The notes under the pieces were generated by a model. The model saw nothing but the letters and a program-made list of their open reading frames with translations. It ran no database searches and was not told the DNA's origin. Made by a program: the position numbers and the translations under genes. From positions 62,001-126,000 of the forward strand of contig NBAY01000078.1 in the NCBI GenBank assembly GCA_002794775.1: a stretch of 64,000 nt of DNA, given 5' to 3'. The DNA comes from Porodaedalea pini. Taxonomy: Eukaryota; Basidiomycota; Agaricomycetes; Hymenochaetales; Hymenochaetaceae. This document shows positions 21,540 to 34,100 of this stretch, in pieces (within the stretch, counting starts at the first letter, position 1; every line of letters begins with the position of its first letter).

Positions 21540-22568
21540 CACTCTGGCTGCGTCTCATTGAGCCAGCTTTCAAGTGGGAAGTGCTGCCTAACCTTATTGC
21601 ACATGACTCTTACTTCAGCAGCTGGAACCAGACAATCTTTGGCAATGCCTCTGATTGGAAGGCCATGAACCCTGCCCTATATTTCATGGATGGCACCAGT
21701 GGTATCCTTGATGCCTGCCATCAAGTCAAAGAGTGCATAAGGCCTTTGTGTATGTCTACCACATGACAAATGATTCATCGTGAGTTGACTGTACCTGGCT
21801 AGAGCTCCAGGTTTGGCTCATTATATAATTTGCATCCTCATACATGCTGATATGTTATACTTGCAGAATGCTGCTGGCAATGGCTCAACCTCATGGGATC
21901 CTGCTGTTGACAGGTGGAGTCCTGCTCATTTTCTTGACACTACTGAAATGTCTGCCACTTTTGGTATTGCTTACAACTAGCTTTACAACATGTGGGCTGA
22001 TGACAAGAAGGAGATGATCTGGTCCACTTTGAACCAGTATGGTCTGTCCCTTGGCATTGCTGCTCTGACACAGGGCACAAATGGCTGGTGGTCAGATGCC
22101 AATATTAAGGGTAACTAGAACTGTATTTGCAATGGTAGTCTCACTTTGGCATCTCTCACCATCCTTGGTGATGACATGACTGGAAACATAGTGCAGCTTC
22201 TTCCTCTTACTGTTGTGAATGTGAAGGAGAACTGCATTGCTGTCTCAGATGATGGTTTGTGGGTGGAGACAGCAAACTATTGGTACTTCAGAATGACTGG
22301 CTAGTCTGAGATGACCTCTTTGCTTGTGTCAGCAACTGGTTTAGAGTTTGGTATGCTCAGTAACAACCCAAACTTGAACCTCAGTGGTTTTTTGCACATG
22401 TACATTCAGGGTGCAACTTCACTTTTCAACTACAGTGACCATGGCCTCAACAAGTACACTGCTACTATGAACTTGCTCATTTTCCTGGCGGATCAGTTCA
22501 ACTCCCCAAGCTATGCTCTGTACCAACATGATCAGTATGATGCTGCTGACCCTTGGAGCATGTTCTAG
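21540..22568 (+). pseudogene. Captured heparinase II/III-like gene fragment
   Basis: Exon 1 reads ...WEVLPNLIAHDSYFSSWNQT, then MNPALYFMDGTSGILD and, one frame over, RAFVYVYHMTNDSS and TWLELQ. An intron (about 21809-21866, GTTTGG...CTTGCAG) leads to NAAGNGSTSWDPAVDRWSPA, then HFLDTTEMSATFGIAYN. Later segments include LGDDMTGNIVQLLPLTVVN, SDDGLWVETANYWYFRMTG, FLHMYIQGATSLFNYSDHGL and a final DAADPWSMF before a stop. This order matches fungal heparinase II/III-like polysaccharide lyases, including the W-x-ETANYWYF and the ATSLF.YxDHG segments of the catalytic region; such enzymes are normally secreted and cleave acidic polysaccharides. At least four in-frame stops and a shift, a lost N-terminus and a truncated C-terminus make it non-functional. 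The conserved splice site points to capture from genomic DNA, not cDNA. Inverted copy at 5659-6687. Confidence 0.72.
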
Positions 22569-23917
22569 TATGGTCATTGTAGCTCACCAACATGCAGTGC
22601 TCAGTGCACAGAAAACATTACTTTCTTTTGCTTTCACATCAAACAACATTGTCATCTGACCTGCAGTGACTTGTAGTGTGTTGATTGGTCTTCAGAGCAA
22701 GGCAGCTAAGATTCAGAGCCTAGAATATAATGATTGAGAAATTCTTCATAGAATATTCCAGGCTTCTATTCTAGACCCATTTGATTTTTATGACATAACA
22801 GTTTTTACTTCTCAAAAAAAGAAAAAAAATCTTAGACAGGAATTAAAAAAGACAATAAGTAGCTGGGCACACCTAACTGGGTATTCCTAAATAGTTAGGA
22901 GTGCCCAACTGGGCATACCCAAATAATTGGGAGTGCCCAACTGGGCATACCCAAATAATTGGGAGTGCCCAACTAGGCATACCCAGATGGTTGGGAGTGC
23001 CTTACTGGGCACACCCAACATATCTGGGAATACCTAGCTAGACACTCTCAAATGTTTTAGGCACATCTAACTGGACATCTCAAAATCTTTATATATACCT
23101 AAAACATCTAGGCTCTCTTAGTCAGGCTCTCCTTTTTATCTCAGTAGTATCTAATCTTATTTCTCTTTGCAGTAATAAATTGATCCTATATAGAAGGCAC
23201 CTGGATAGTGCCAACACTTGAGCCCACAAGACAGACAGGACAAAACAATATTTGTTGCTGTCAGAGAGACTGAGGCAACAAAGGCATCAGAAAGGGTTCA
23301 AATAGAAAGGATTATATAATATGAACTATACAATACCAGTCTGAAAGGAATCTGTTGAGAATTACTCTCAGAATATGTAAATCTTTGGTATATGTCTGCT
23401 AAAGGATCACTTGACTCAGTGCAAGTGCATATGAGCTTTGAATGAGTTCATATTAGCTTTGGATGAGTTAGGGAGTGAAGTGGATATGAAAAGAATATAA
23501 ATAGAATATAATGTGCTATGCTCCAAATGTCCAGAGGCTATGCTGCCACCAAGTTTCAGGCTCAGACTCAGTGCAGCCATGGTACAGCTATATGGTGGCC
23601 TTCTGGAGTTTGTGCATCTTGAAATATCAGCAGCTCAGTATCTCAGAGGCATGACATGATGTCCAGCCAGTTGGTGTTAAGTCAGATGTATTAAGAATGC
23701 TCTAGTGAGCTTACAGAAGCTGCTCAATTTGAGAATGAATGTAGAGCTCAAGAATCAATCATGAGGTTCTAGCTTGATTGTTATGACCCAAGGGAGAAAA
23801 AAATATAGCAATAGAATTGAGATTTGAACTTTGAAGTAGAATGAAGTCCCAAATTAAATGAATAAAATTTGAGCTTGATTGAGGTCAAGATATATTCAAA
23901 ACTGAGCTCAAAGCTTA
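22569..23917. repeat. Right-arm subterminal region with motif array
   Basis: Mirror of 4310-5658. The ~32-bp tandem array with TTGGGAGTGCCCAACTGGG units is at 22875-23037; the remainder is AT-rich and non-coding. Ends at the TA (23916-23917) where block T is inserted. Confidence 0.7.
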
Positions 23918-25144
23918 CTGCCCTTTTCAGAAGTATTGTCACACATCAAATTCATGTGGTTTTGACACGTCTTGCAGCATAACTGCAGAAATTTGAGTAA
24001 ATGATGATTTACTGTGTCAATTCCTCATAATACATGTTCATTAAGCACTCAAAAAAATGTACTTGCTCATCCAAATCCGAATCTGTAAAAATATCTGAGG
24101 TTAGATGAATATGTTTGTCAAACTAAGTCAAACAATGTCGACCAGCCCTGTTTCAACACCTCACCCTCACTATATGCAAAAATCATATCCCTTTCCTCTC
24201 ATCCCATAATTTTTTTTTCTCCACCTGTAAATTAGATTCACATGTATGGCAATCCCATGCATAAGTTTGGTGTCATTCTGTGCACCATTCGTGGTGTAAT
24301 GGGGATGTTTCTGTTCTTCAGACTCTTGCTCTCACCCAGGTTTGGACAGTCCATTTCATACAGCTCTACCAATTTGACAGGTAAAAATACAAAACTTCTT
24401 GCACTATATAGACAATCCTATCTACTACAGCCTGGGTTATTTGGGGGCCCCTCCACCTTGATTTGACACTGTAGTGGTAATTTATTTTCGACCTGCACAC
24501 TGTAGCACCATGCACCACCTGCACATCTGAAGTATAGAAGTTAGGAACAATGTGTTGCTTCATAAGTACTACTCCATCTCAAGAAGAGATGGCCACAGAT
24601 ATCTCACTGGCATACCAGGTGAGCGTATCCACCATGCAGAACCACTAGTAGATACACAAGTGTATGTTCATGCAAACAGACTCGAAGACGTCCTTTCAGA
24701 TCCAGAACAGCAACAGCTGGCAGCCTCTTCTTGGTCAAGAGCAAGGCATAACCATTGTTGCCCACAGTCTAGACAGAAGAGCAGATGGCTTTGCTGAAGA
24801 GAGGTTGGTGTGCTACAATGGTCAGCAGTATATGCAGATTAGGGGTTGGCACGTGAACACATTCACCAGGAAAACACCCTTCTCTCCCACCACAATGACA
24901 TGTGGCAAGGCCCTCTCGAATGATGTGCAATCCATTCTCTTCAAGCTGCACCAATCCGATGAGTTCACCATGGACCATCTTTCTGCATTGATGGACATCA
25001 ATCATTGAACAATCTATCGGATCATAAAAGACTGGGAGGCTACTGGGGGCATCGAGAGAGATGGAAAGAGGACTGGCCGGCCAAGGCTGTTGGACTATCT
25101 GGATGTACAGGTGAGGTGTAGTGTGCCAGCGCTGACAGACGTTG
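23918..25144 (+). repeat. T left inverted arm (1,227 bp)
   Basis: Inverted copy of 46640-47866 (positions add to 71784), identical by eye except a few bases near the inner end. Contains the non-coding Tc1 end and the start of the transposase. The first ~700 bp are also related to 10260-10965. Confidence 0.88.
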
Positions 25145-26011
25145 CTCATCAGGATTCCATTTGCCACCAGTATCTCCTCAGTTCAGTCAATCAACGCAGG
25201 GACCTATTCCTTGACGAGCTGAGGCAGAAGCTCAGCGCGTCTTCTGGTAAATATGTTTTGGACTCTACAATATGGAGGACGTTGAAGCGGGCTGGATTCA
25301 CTATGAAAAGGGTATGGTCTTTCATTTTCAACTAGTCAAGCCCAAATCCAACCTGGTTGAAGATTTCAAAGAAGGCACACAAATGCAGCAAGACTGCGTG
25401 AATACAATATCGTCTCAAAATCGGCAAGAAATATGAAGCTGAACAGCTCATGTTTGTTGACAAAAGCGCTTGTGACCATCACACTTTCTTGAGAAAAAAG
25501 GCATGGGCTTTACACAGGCATCAAGCCAGCTGCAAACAGTTTTTTGCCAGGGGAAAGAGGTACACGTAGTCCTGTCATACCTCAGGGTGTCATATGTCAA
25601 ACTTCCTCCAGGTATTCAATCCTTCCAGCAATCTCTCTTGACGGAATGCTTGACTGCATCATCTTGGAAGGCTCATTCAATACAGAATCCTTTACTGCTT
25701 TCATCACACATCTCCTCAATCATATGGAACCTTTTCCAGGACTGAACTCAGTCATTGTCATAGACAACTGTGCTATCCACAAGTCAAATGAAATTTGTGA
25801 ATTGATTGAATCCAGGTGCAGTGCTTTTTCCTCCCATGCATCGCTCCAGCACTGATGCATTCTGTAATCGCGTGTCTAGCAGCATGAAGCTTGAATTCCT
25901 TCCTGCATACTCTCCAGATTTCAATCCAATCAAATTGGCTTTCTTGCTACTCAAAACTCAACTTTGACAACTTGCCCTGCCAGAAGAAGGAGGAGATGTT
26001 GTGGTGTATGC
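24860..26011 (+). pseudogene. Tc1/mariner-type transposase, broken
   Basis: An N-terminal helix-turn-helix region reads ALSNDVQSILFKLHQSDEF then, past a stop, TIYRIIKDWEATGGIERDG and GRPRLLDYLDVQ. Removing an intron (about 25111-25168) joins it to YLLSSVNQRRDLFLDELRQK and STIWRTLKRAGFTMKR, the second helix-turn-helix. The DDE domain follows in pieces: MFVDKSACD near 25450 (first Asp), RYSILPAISLDGML, EGSFNTESFTAFITHLL, SVIVIDNCAIHKS near 25750 (second Asp), then a second intron and YSPDFNPIK near 25910. The last catalytic residue, Glu in the usual NPIE, is Lys here. Several stops and shifts are present and gypsy A cuts the 3' end at 26012. The cut-and-paste enzyme is therefore inactive; the start codon is uncertain. 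Confidence 0.8.
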
Positions 26012-26370
26012 TGTTAGGACTTGAACTTTTACCTTTTCTTTTATTTTCTTTTTACCATTTCTTTTCTTTTAACCGCTCCTTTTCATTATATTTAATTGTC
26101 TTTTCAATCATTTCCCACACTCCCTCCACATGACCTTCATTCGTTCCATTCTGTTCATTTATGTAACATTAGATAATATAGTCTCATGGTTGCCACTATA
26201 CAAGGTCTCAGGAATCGCATGAACTCCTTGTTCTGCTTTTCCTCTTACCTCCACGATGACCTAGCCTGAGTACAGTGTGTCCCGAGTCCCTGCTCGAGTA
26301 TAGCATGTCCCAGATGACAGTCAGCCAAGGCCTGCCCAGTCCGAGTCATCTCCCAGACTCCTGCCTAACA
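26012..26370 (+). repeat. Gypsy A 5' LTR
   Basis: TGTTAG...CTAACA, 359 bp, followed directly by T-AAAAGCAGAAC, the self-priming site also seen in B and C. Inserted in the Tc1-like transposase gene. Confidence 0.85.
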
Positions 26371-26661
26371 TAAAAGCAGAACCCCACCCAGGCTCATCCC
26401 CAGCATACATCATCACTGTCAACTCACCTTCACTCAGTCTAGAGGAGCGCTCCCCTCGACGGACTTGACATGTAAACCCCCTAAACAACAACCCTCAACC
26501 CTGCCCAGACGTTTTTGGATGTTCGTGTATTACATAATACTGTCAACCTACTTTCCTGACTCTATCCGAAAGTCCTACCGAGTGTGCTTAGTGCTATCTC
26601 AAGGCAGATGCCAACAAGTCCGTCAGTGTCTAGAGCATTGTGACCAAAGGTTACCACTCAC

Positions 26662-27088
26662 TGTTAGGTGGGAGTCCGGGAGACGACTCGGACTAGGCAG
26701 GCCTCTGCTGACTGTCGTCTGGGACGTGCTGTACTCGAGCGGGGACTCGGGACATGCTTTACTCAGGCTAGGTCATCGCAGAGGTAAGAGGATTAATACG
26801 AGTCTAAACTAATACAAAGGAGATGAGTCTCACCTAGGTTGTCACGGAGGTAAGAGGAAAAGCAGAACAAGGAGTTCATGCAATTCCTGAGACCTTATAT
26901 AGCAGCAACCATGGGAGAATATTACCTATCAGTACTTAAAGGGAGTGGAGTGGACGAATGAAAGTCGCGTGAAGGGAGTGTGGGAAATGCTTAGAAAGAT
27001 GATTAAATATAATGAAAAGGGACGATTAAAAGAAAAGAAATGGTAAAAGGGGAAAATAAGAGAAAAGGTGAAAGTTCGAGTTCTAACA
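26662..27088 (-). repeat. Gypsy B 3' LTR
   Basis: 427 bp, on the pol side of B; on the plus strand it reads TGTTAGGTGGGAG... to ...TTCTAACA. Confidence 0.88.
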
Positions 27089-30000
27089 TTACCCCCCCCT
27101 CAAGGTTGGGCGTCCCGACCAACCAAGATCGCGGTCGTCTGGCTCTGTGTCGACGAAGCGTGGGCGTAGTCGTTGGCGAGGGATGTTGAGTTTTTGAGGG
27201 GCGCCGGGGTGTCTTTGATAGAATTCAGCGATTGCCTCCTTTGCGTTCTCACCAAAGTCCATCTCGGGCTGCCAAGTCGGTTCGTTGTAGCCAACCCACT
27301 TGACGAGGTATTGTAGCTTCCCTCGGTGCAGACGCGAGTCTAGAACTTCCTCGATCTCGTACTCCTCCTCATTGTCGACAATGTCAGGTGGTGGTGGTGC
27401 TGGTTGTTTCTGGCTCTCGAAGGAAGGTTCGACAGCGGGCTTTAGCAGGGCCTCGTTGAAGACTGGGTGGACCTTCTTCCATCGCTTGGGGAGACTGAGT
27501 TTGTACATGCTAGCTCCGACCTTGTCGACGATCTCAAAGGGACCATACCATTTGTCAGTGAGTTTCTTTGTTGGTGAATCTGTGCTGATGTTTCGCCCGT
27601 CGAGGAAAACCTTGTCTCCAGTCTTATACTCCACCGAAGTCCCTGCTGTCCGATCATGGTAGCGCTTCATGTCATCCGCCGCCTTGACCAAGTTGTCCTT
27701 CGCAACGTGATGAGTCTCCTTGATGTGCTTTGCGAATTCTTCCACCAACATGTTGGCAGACGAGGTTTGTGTTGTGTCAAAGCTCAAGGGGTGATGTCCT
27801 GTGTTTGCATAGAAGGGAGACATTTTCGTCGCCGAGTGTTCACGGTTGTTGTACACGAACTCCACGAGGGGGAGCCAGTCCTTCCAGTCTGATTGACGAT
27901 GGTTAACAAAGAGTCGAAGGTACTGTTCGAGCTCCTGGTTAATGCGTTCTGTTTGACCATCTGTCTGTGGGTGATACGCTGTCGATGGGTTGCCTTCGAT
28001 GTGTAGGAGTTTGTACAGTTCCTTCATCATCGACGTGTCAAACTGCGTGCCTCGGTCATGGATGATCTTCTTTGGCAAGCCGTGGAGGCAGAAGATGTGG
28101 TCACGGTACAGCTGAGCCATGCCTTCTGCTGACAACTTCGTCATTGTCAGGATAGCATGCATCTGTTTTGAGAACCTATCAACGAAGATGCAGATCGCGT
28201 TGTGCCCCTTGGAGTCCGGGAGCTCTCCGATGAGATTGACTGTGACGACTTCCCAAGGACCTTCTGGGACCACATTTGGGTGGAGTGGCCTTGACCTCGA
28301 CGCCCTTAGAGCCTTTGTTCACTGACAGCGATCACACCCTCAGACATACGCTCGGACGTCAGAGAACATCGACGCCCACCAAAAGTCTCGACGGACGAGC
28401 TCCACTGTTTTCGACGCTCCTGGGTGCCCAGCCAGTACCGAGTCGTGACATTCCCGTAACACGGCCTCCTTCATTGACGACGGCATTTACACCTTGCCTT
28501 TCATCCTCCACAACCCTGCAACTTCTGTCATACCCGTCGGCCTCTCCGACTCACCCTGCACCCTCTGTGCTTCACCCACTCGTCCTACCACCTCGTCGCA
28601 CGACGTTCGCACCACTCCATGGTTCAGCCACTTGTCCTTGATGAACACGACACCGTTGTTGTCATCCTTGCCCTCATCATAGCCCGCCTTACGCGACAGT
28701 AAGTCCACCTTGCCCATCGTCTTCCCCGACTTGTGTTCGAGGTGGAAGTCGAATTCTTCTAGTTCTGTCCGCCAGCGAGCTTGTCGATAGCTCAGCTTTT
28801 GCGCCGACCTGAAGTAGGTGAGGTTGGCATGATCGGACCAGATCTTGATAGGGTGACGGGCACCGAGGAGGTATTGTCTCCACTCCTTGAGTGCCGAAAC
28901 AATCGTGAGCATCTCCTTGTCATAGATCTCGTAGTTTCGTTCTGCTGGCAGGAGTGCTTCTGACCTGTAGGCGACTACCCTCCACTTGCCTTCCTGCTTC
29001 TGCAACAACACTCCTCCAAGCGCGAAGTTTGATGAGTCTGCTTCGACGCAGAAAGGGCCCTCATCGTTCGCGATGGTTAGGACTGGAGGTGAGCAGAGAC
29101 GTCGTCTCAACTCCTCGAACACTTCCTGCTGTTCGGTCTCCCATACCCAGTCCTTCTTGCCCATCAACAACGTCAGCGGATGGACTACCTTGCTGTAGTC
29201 CTTGATGAATTGTCGCAACCAGTTGCCCATGCCGAGGAATTGTTGCAGCTGTTTGACATTTCGTGGGACGGGCCAGTCTGTGATTGCTTCTGTCTTTGCC
29301 GGGTCCGCTCTGATCTTGCCATTGCTGACGATGTGGCCAAGGTACTTCACCACTTTGGCGTCAAACTCGCACTTCTCCAGTTTCAGGTATAGGCTGTTCT
29401 CTCGCAGGATCTGAAGGACACGTCTCGATGTCTCAATATGTTCCTCAAGAGTTTGTGAGAGGATCAGTATGTCGTCAAGGTAGACAATGATCAGGTTGTC
29501 GTAGATCAGTCCCTTGAAGATGTGGTTGACGAAAGCTTGGAACATTGCCGGTGCATTGCAAAGACCAAAGAACATTACTGTCGGTTCAAAGAGACCCATA
29601 TTCATACAAAAGGCTGCCTTCCACTCATCACCTTCGTGGATCCGGACATTGTAGTATCCCCAGCGAAGGTCAAGCTTAGTGATGTACTTTGCTTTCTTGA
29701 CCTTGTCGATGAGTTCGTCGATGAGAGGGAGGGGATACTTGTTCTTGATTGTACCGTCATTAAGCTTACAGTAATCCTGGATCGGGCGTAGTGATTTGTC
29801 GGCCTTCTTGATGAAGAAGAAAGGCAACGCCATAGGCGATATGGACCTTTGGATGCGACCAGACTTCAAGTTCTTGTCTAGGAAGTCCTTGAGTGACTGC
29901 TGCTCTGTTGGCGTGAGTGGGTAGATCTTGCAGTCACTGGGTTTGAAGTCGGGCTTCAGGTCAATGATGTGGTCCCATGGTCGGTGTTCAGGCAACCTCT

Positions 30001-30650
30001 TGAACCCCTTCTCTGAGAAGACGTCGGCATAGTCGTTGAGGTATGTGGGCCAGGACGCTTTGTCCATTCGCACCTCTCTCACCCTCCTTGTCTCTTTCAC
30101 ATCCTCCTTCTCAATCGTGCACTCCTCCGGGCAATGGGTGAATTCAATCAAACCCGCCTTCCAATTGACCTCCAGGTTGTGACGTTGAAGCCAATCGTAA
30201 CCAAGGAAGATGTTTGACGACACCAGCGACGTCACCGCAAGGACAATCCTCTCCCTGTGGTGCCCAATCATAAGCTCAACATCGACGTATTTCTCAATCA
30301 ACCTGGCTTTGTTGTGTGTGCCGTCAGCATTGAGTACGGTGAGGGGCTGAATATATTGTTTGGTCTCCAACCCATATCACTCGACGAACCTCACATCGAT
30401 GCACGATCCTGTGCATCCCAAATCTACAAGGGCATGCGCATCCACCTCTCTCGTCTCACCCACTACGCTGTGTCCAATGTTCAGGAGGAGGTCCAGCTGG
30501 CATCCGCCAGTTCCTCTCATGAACAACTTCTCTTTGATGCTTCCTTCGTTCACACCAGTGGGGTTTTCGTAGTCGGAAAAGTCATCGACGCCATTTGCAT
30601 CTAGATATTGTACAGGCGGTTGACTATATTTTAACAGATCTGAACTTGAA
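27089..30650 (-). pseudogene. Gypsy B pol (protease, RT, RNase H, integrase, chromodomain)
   Basis: Two long frames, 30370-28487 (RT with YLDDILILS, RNase H with CVEADSSNFALGG) and 28273-27089 (integrase core with HDRGTQFD and TDGQTERINQELEQ, then chromodomain with YLVKWVGYNEPTWQPE). Between them a Tyr codon has become TAA after GK-V, and at least two further stops lie in the zinc-binding part of integrase. In the protease the catalytic triplet DSG reads DLG and an Arg nearby is a stop. The enzyme set is that of a chromovirus; this copy cannot encode it. Confidence 0.88.
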
Positions 30651-30684
30651 ACCCTTGGAACTTCTCGGCCAGTCGCCCCAGTGG

Positions 30685-31764
30685 CTATGCCTGACCACTC
30701 GCAAAACCCTGCAAGTCGACGACCTCTTTGTCATCACCTTCTTCCTCCACATAGTCCTCCACTGTCGACCTCCGAGTGTCTACGACTTCCTCAAAGGCTG
30801 ATTCTTTCATTGCGCCTAGCTCATTGGCGAGGAGGTGACGTTCGTCGGGCACCATCATCTGCAGCATGCGCTGGATAATTGGCTTTCCTTGTGGGCACTT
30901 GTCCTTGAAGTGGCCCAGCCCGCCACAGATCCAGCATGCACGTTTTCGTTGCACCTCGTTCATTGAGACGTCCATTGGTTGACCAGCGCCTCCAAAGGTA
31001 ACGCCAGTTGCATCGCACTTGTCGACGTGGGGAGCTGCAAACGGATGACGGACGGGTGGCGCCTGCTGTTGCTGTGGGCGCATGGGGGGTAGTACATGGC
31101 CTCGTTGGATGGCATGGATCTGCTGTTTGCCACGATCGATTTTGATGGCCTTCTTCTTCCAGTCTTCGTACTTCGTCACGACCAGCATCGACCTTAGCAC
31201 TCCACGGACCACCTCGATGTTCATCGTGTGCTTTAGGCAATCGCAAATGACACTGTCGTCTGTCAGTTCCACTGCCTTGATGATTACGTCAAGGTCTTGG
31301 AAGAACTCGTCAGCAGAGAGGTCCTTCTGGATCTTTTCTTGGAATTTCTTCAACGCCTTCTCCTTTCTGTTTGGGTTGTTGAAGGAGGCATCCAGTCATT
31401 CCTAGAACCTTGCCCAGCTATCCGTGAAGCTCACAATGCCACTCGTTGTGAACTCCTGAATGTAGTTCTGCGCCCACGTCGATGCATTGCCCCCCTTGAG
31501 ATAGGAGAGTGCAATGTAGATCTTGCTCAACAACAAGGGGTACCTCGTGGGGTTCGCCGATACAAAGAGTAGGACTTCGCACTTGAAGTCGAGGTAATTG
31601 TCACCGCCAGCAAATTCGCGTGGCTGGGTGACGTCAATGTTGGGGGGTGGAGCATTCCCGGTTTGTGCAGAGGGGGCATTCGCTGCTTGCTGAGTAAAGG
31701 CTGCAGCGATTAATGCTGCGAGCTCCCATTGTTGTTGTTGAGTGAACCCTGTAGATGTTGACAT
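30685..31764 (-). pseudogene. Gypsy B gag
   Basis: Begins MSTSTGFTQQQQWELAALIA and aligns over its whole length with gag of C. Two stops close together (near 31400, in the segment equivalent to ERFQERLDAS) split it into frames of 120 and 222 codons. The C-terminal zinc knuckle CWICGGLGHFKDKC is intact. The slippery GGGTTTT sequence near the gag end is conserved in this copy. Confidence 0.88.
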
Positions 31765-32486
31765 TGTCGGTGCTGGCGTGCGGGACAGGTGTTCGGGAGG
31801 TGTTGGCGGCGATGAGTCTCTACGGGGCGTGCGATAACCTCCTGGTTCGCTTGGGAGGACGACCGACGATGTCGAAACAGTAGGTGATGATGGTGCACGA
31901 GGGGTTCTAGGTGCCCACCGAACTCGTTGAGCTTGTTCGTTAGTCGAGTACCAAGCATGTCTGATGTCGCTCCACCAGATGTTGTGGGTGACGTGCTCAC
32001 TGTTGGTTGCGACATATGAAGCGCGGTCGGGGTCAAACCACGACGATGAGGGTAGCGCCCGCTGTTGTTCTTCTGTGAGATCTATCTTGACTAGACCGGA
32101 GGGGGAACAGGGATGGGCTGTGAGTTTGATCCGGGGTTATGCCAACGTTGAATGGGTTCATCGGCGAAGTTGATGACGAGGCGGTAGGAGCCGAGTAAGA
32201 TCACAAACAAGATGGTCGTCGAGGCTTGTACTCATCTGGTTGCCCACGTCCACATCAGGTGCGTGCTCCACCAGAGGCTAATTCGGAGAGCCAGGGCCGG
32301 GAAAAGTTGGTTGAAGTGTTTATGTAATACACGAACATCCGAAAACGTCCGGGCAGGGTTGAGGGTTGTCGTTTAGGGGGTTTGCATGTCAAGTCCTTCG
32401 AGGGGAGCGCTCCTCTAGACCGAGTGAAGGCGAGTTGACAGCGACAATGTACGCTGGGGATGAGCCTGGGTGGGGTTCTGCTTTTA

Positions 32487-32913
32487 TGTTAGGTGGGAGT
32501 CCAGGAGATGACTCGGACTGGGCAGGCCTCTGCTGACTGTCGTCTGAGACGTGCTGTACTTGAGCGGGGACTCGGGACACGCTTTACTCAGGCTAGGTCG
32601 TCGCAGAGGTAAGAGGATTAATACAAGTCTAAACTAATACAAAGGGGATGAGTCTCACCTAGGTCGTCGCGGAGGTAAGAGGAAAAGCAGAACAAGGAGT
32701 TCATGCAATTCCTGAGACCTTATATAGCAGCAACCATGGGAGAATATTACCTATCAGTACTTAAAGGGAGTGGAGTGGACGAATGAAGGTCGCGTGAAGG
32801 GAGTGTGGGAAATGCTTAGAAAGATGATTAAATATAATGAAAAGGGACGATTAAAAGAAAAGAAATGGTAAAAGGGGAAAATAAGAGAAAAGGTGAAAGT
32901 TTGAGTTCTAACA
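32487..32913 (-). repeat. Gypsy B 5' LTR
   Basis: 427 bp. Just outside it (toward lower coordinates) the minus strand reads T-AAAAGCAGAAC, complementary to GTTCTGCTTTT within the LTR. Confidence 0.88.
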
Positions 32914-34100
32914 CTCACCAACCTTTCCTACCCTGGCTCTCTGCATCTCCCTTTGGTGGAGGAGCCACTTAACTTGGACGTGGGTAACGTTATGTGTGCA
33001 GTCGTCAACATCATTGTCAATTGTTATCTCTGCTGCATCCTTCCACCTCATCATCAACTTTGCCGATGAACCCGTCCAATGTTGGCATAACCCCAGATCA
33101 AACGCACAGCCCATCCCTGTTCCTCCACCATCTCAGACAAGATAGATATCACCGAGGAACAACGTTGGGCTCTCCCTGCATCAGCGCATTGGGACCCAGA
33201 CTGACCAGACTACGTCGCGACCAACAATAGCGGCGTCGTATATGACATCTGGTGGAGTGACATCTGACACAGTTGATATTCAACAAACAAAGAAGGAAGG
33301 AGAGCTAGGTGGCCCCCAGCCACTCCATCATCACCTGCACCGTCAACATCTACAGTCCTTCTACCCCCGACTCCAGGGCCATATCACGAGACCCATAGAG
33401 ATCTGTCACTGCCAACCCCCCCTGAACCTTCGACACCCATGCCTGAACTAACAATGTCAACAGGAGGTTTCAGCCAACAGCAAATGGAACAGATCACAGT
33501 GATCATCACAGGTGCTTTTGCCCATCACATGACAAACGCTCTGGCCGCCCCTGCTCCTGCAGCCCCAACTCCCAATATCGATGTCGCCCAGCCATGTGAA
33601 TTCACTGGTGGCAATGACTACCTGGACTTCAAATGCGAGGTCCTCCTCTTTGTCTCAGCAAACCCAAGCCAGTACCCGATGTCGAACAGCAAGATCTATG
33701 TCGTGCTCTCATACCTAAAGGGAGGCAATGCGTTGACGTGGGCACAGAACTACGTTGAGGAGTTCACGACAAATGGCGTCATGAGTTTCACAGACAGCTG
33801 GGCCAGGTTCCAGGAATGGCTGGATGCCTCGTTTGATGATCCAAACCAGAAAGAGAAGGCACTGGCAGAATTCCGAACCAAGGTTCAGAAGGACCTCACA
33901 GCCGATGAGTTCTTCCAGAAACTCGACATTGTCATCACAAGAGTGGACCTAACGGACAACAGCATCATCTGTGACTGCCTGAAATGAGCAATGAACATCG
34001 AGGTGGTACGGGGAGTGTTGAGGTCAATGCTGGTTCCGACAATGTACGACGACTGGAAGAAGAAGGCGATTGAGATTGATCACGGTGAACAACAGATCTG

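Larger units (their letters stand above)
17452..23917 (-). repeat. E right arm, inner part
   Basis: Inverted copy of 4310-10775. The arm continues at 47867 after the 23.95-kb block T. Sequence identity to the left arm appears complete over this length by eye and from identical translations of every mirrored frame. Confidence 0.9.
26662..32913 (-). mobile_element. Gypsy B: degenerate chromovirus on the minus strand
   Basis: Two 427-bp LTRs (32487-32913 is the 5' LTR, 26662-27088 the 3' LTR) flanked by CTCAC on both sides (26657-26661, 32914-32918). The LTRs differ at about a dozen positions, nearly all transitions, so it is older than C. PBS and LTR features match those of C. The pol stop codon TAA (27091-27089) abuts the 3' LTR, as in C. 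Inserted in the leader of A in opposite orientation. Confidence 0.88.

Noticed and set aside
5659..22568. Dozens of mirrored frames of 60-130 codons in the two arms as separate genes
   Set aside because: They come in exact mirror pairs because the arms are inverted copies; most are shadows in the wrong frame of the eS6, heparinase or LTR sequences, or random.
27300..31600. Plus-strand frames within gypsy B and minus-strand frames within gypsy C
   Set aside because: Antisense shadows of gag and pol.
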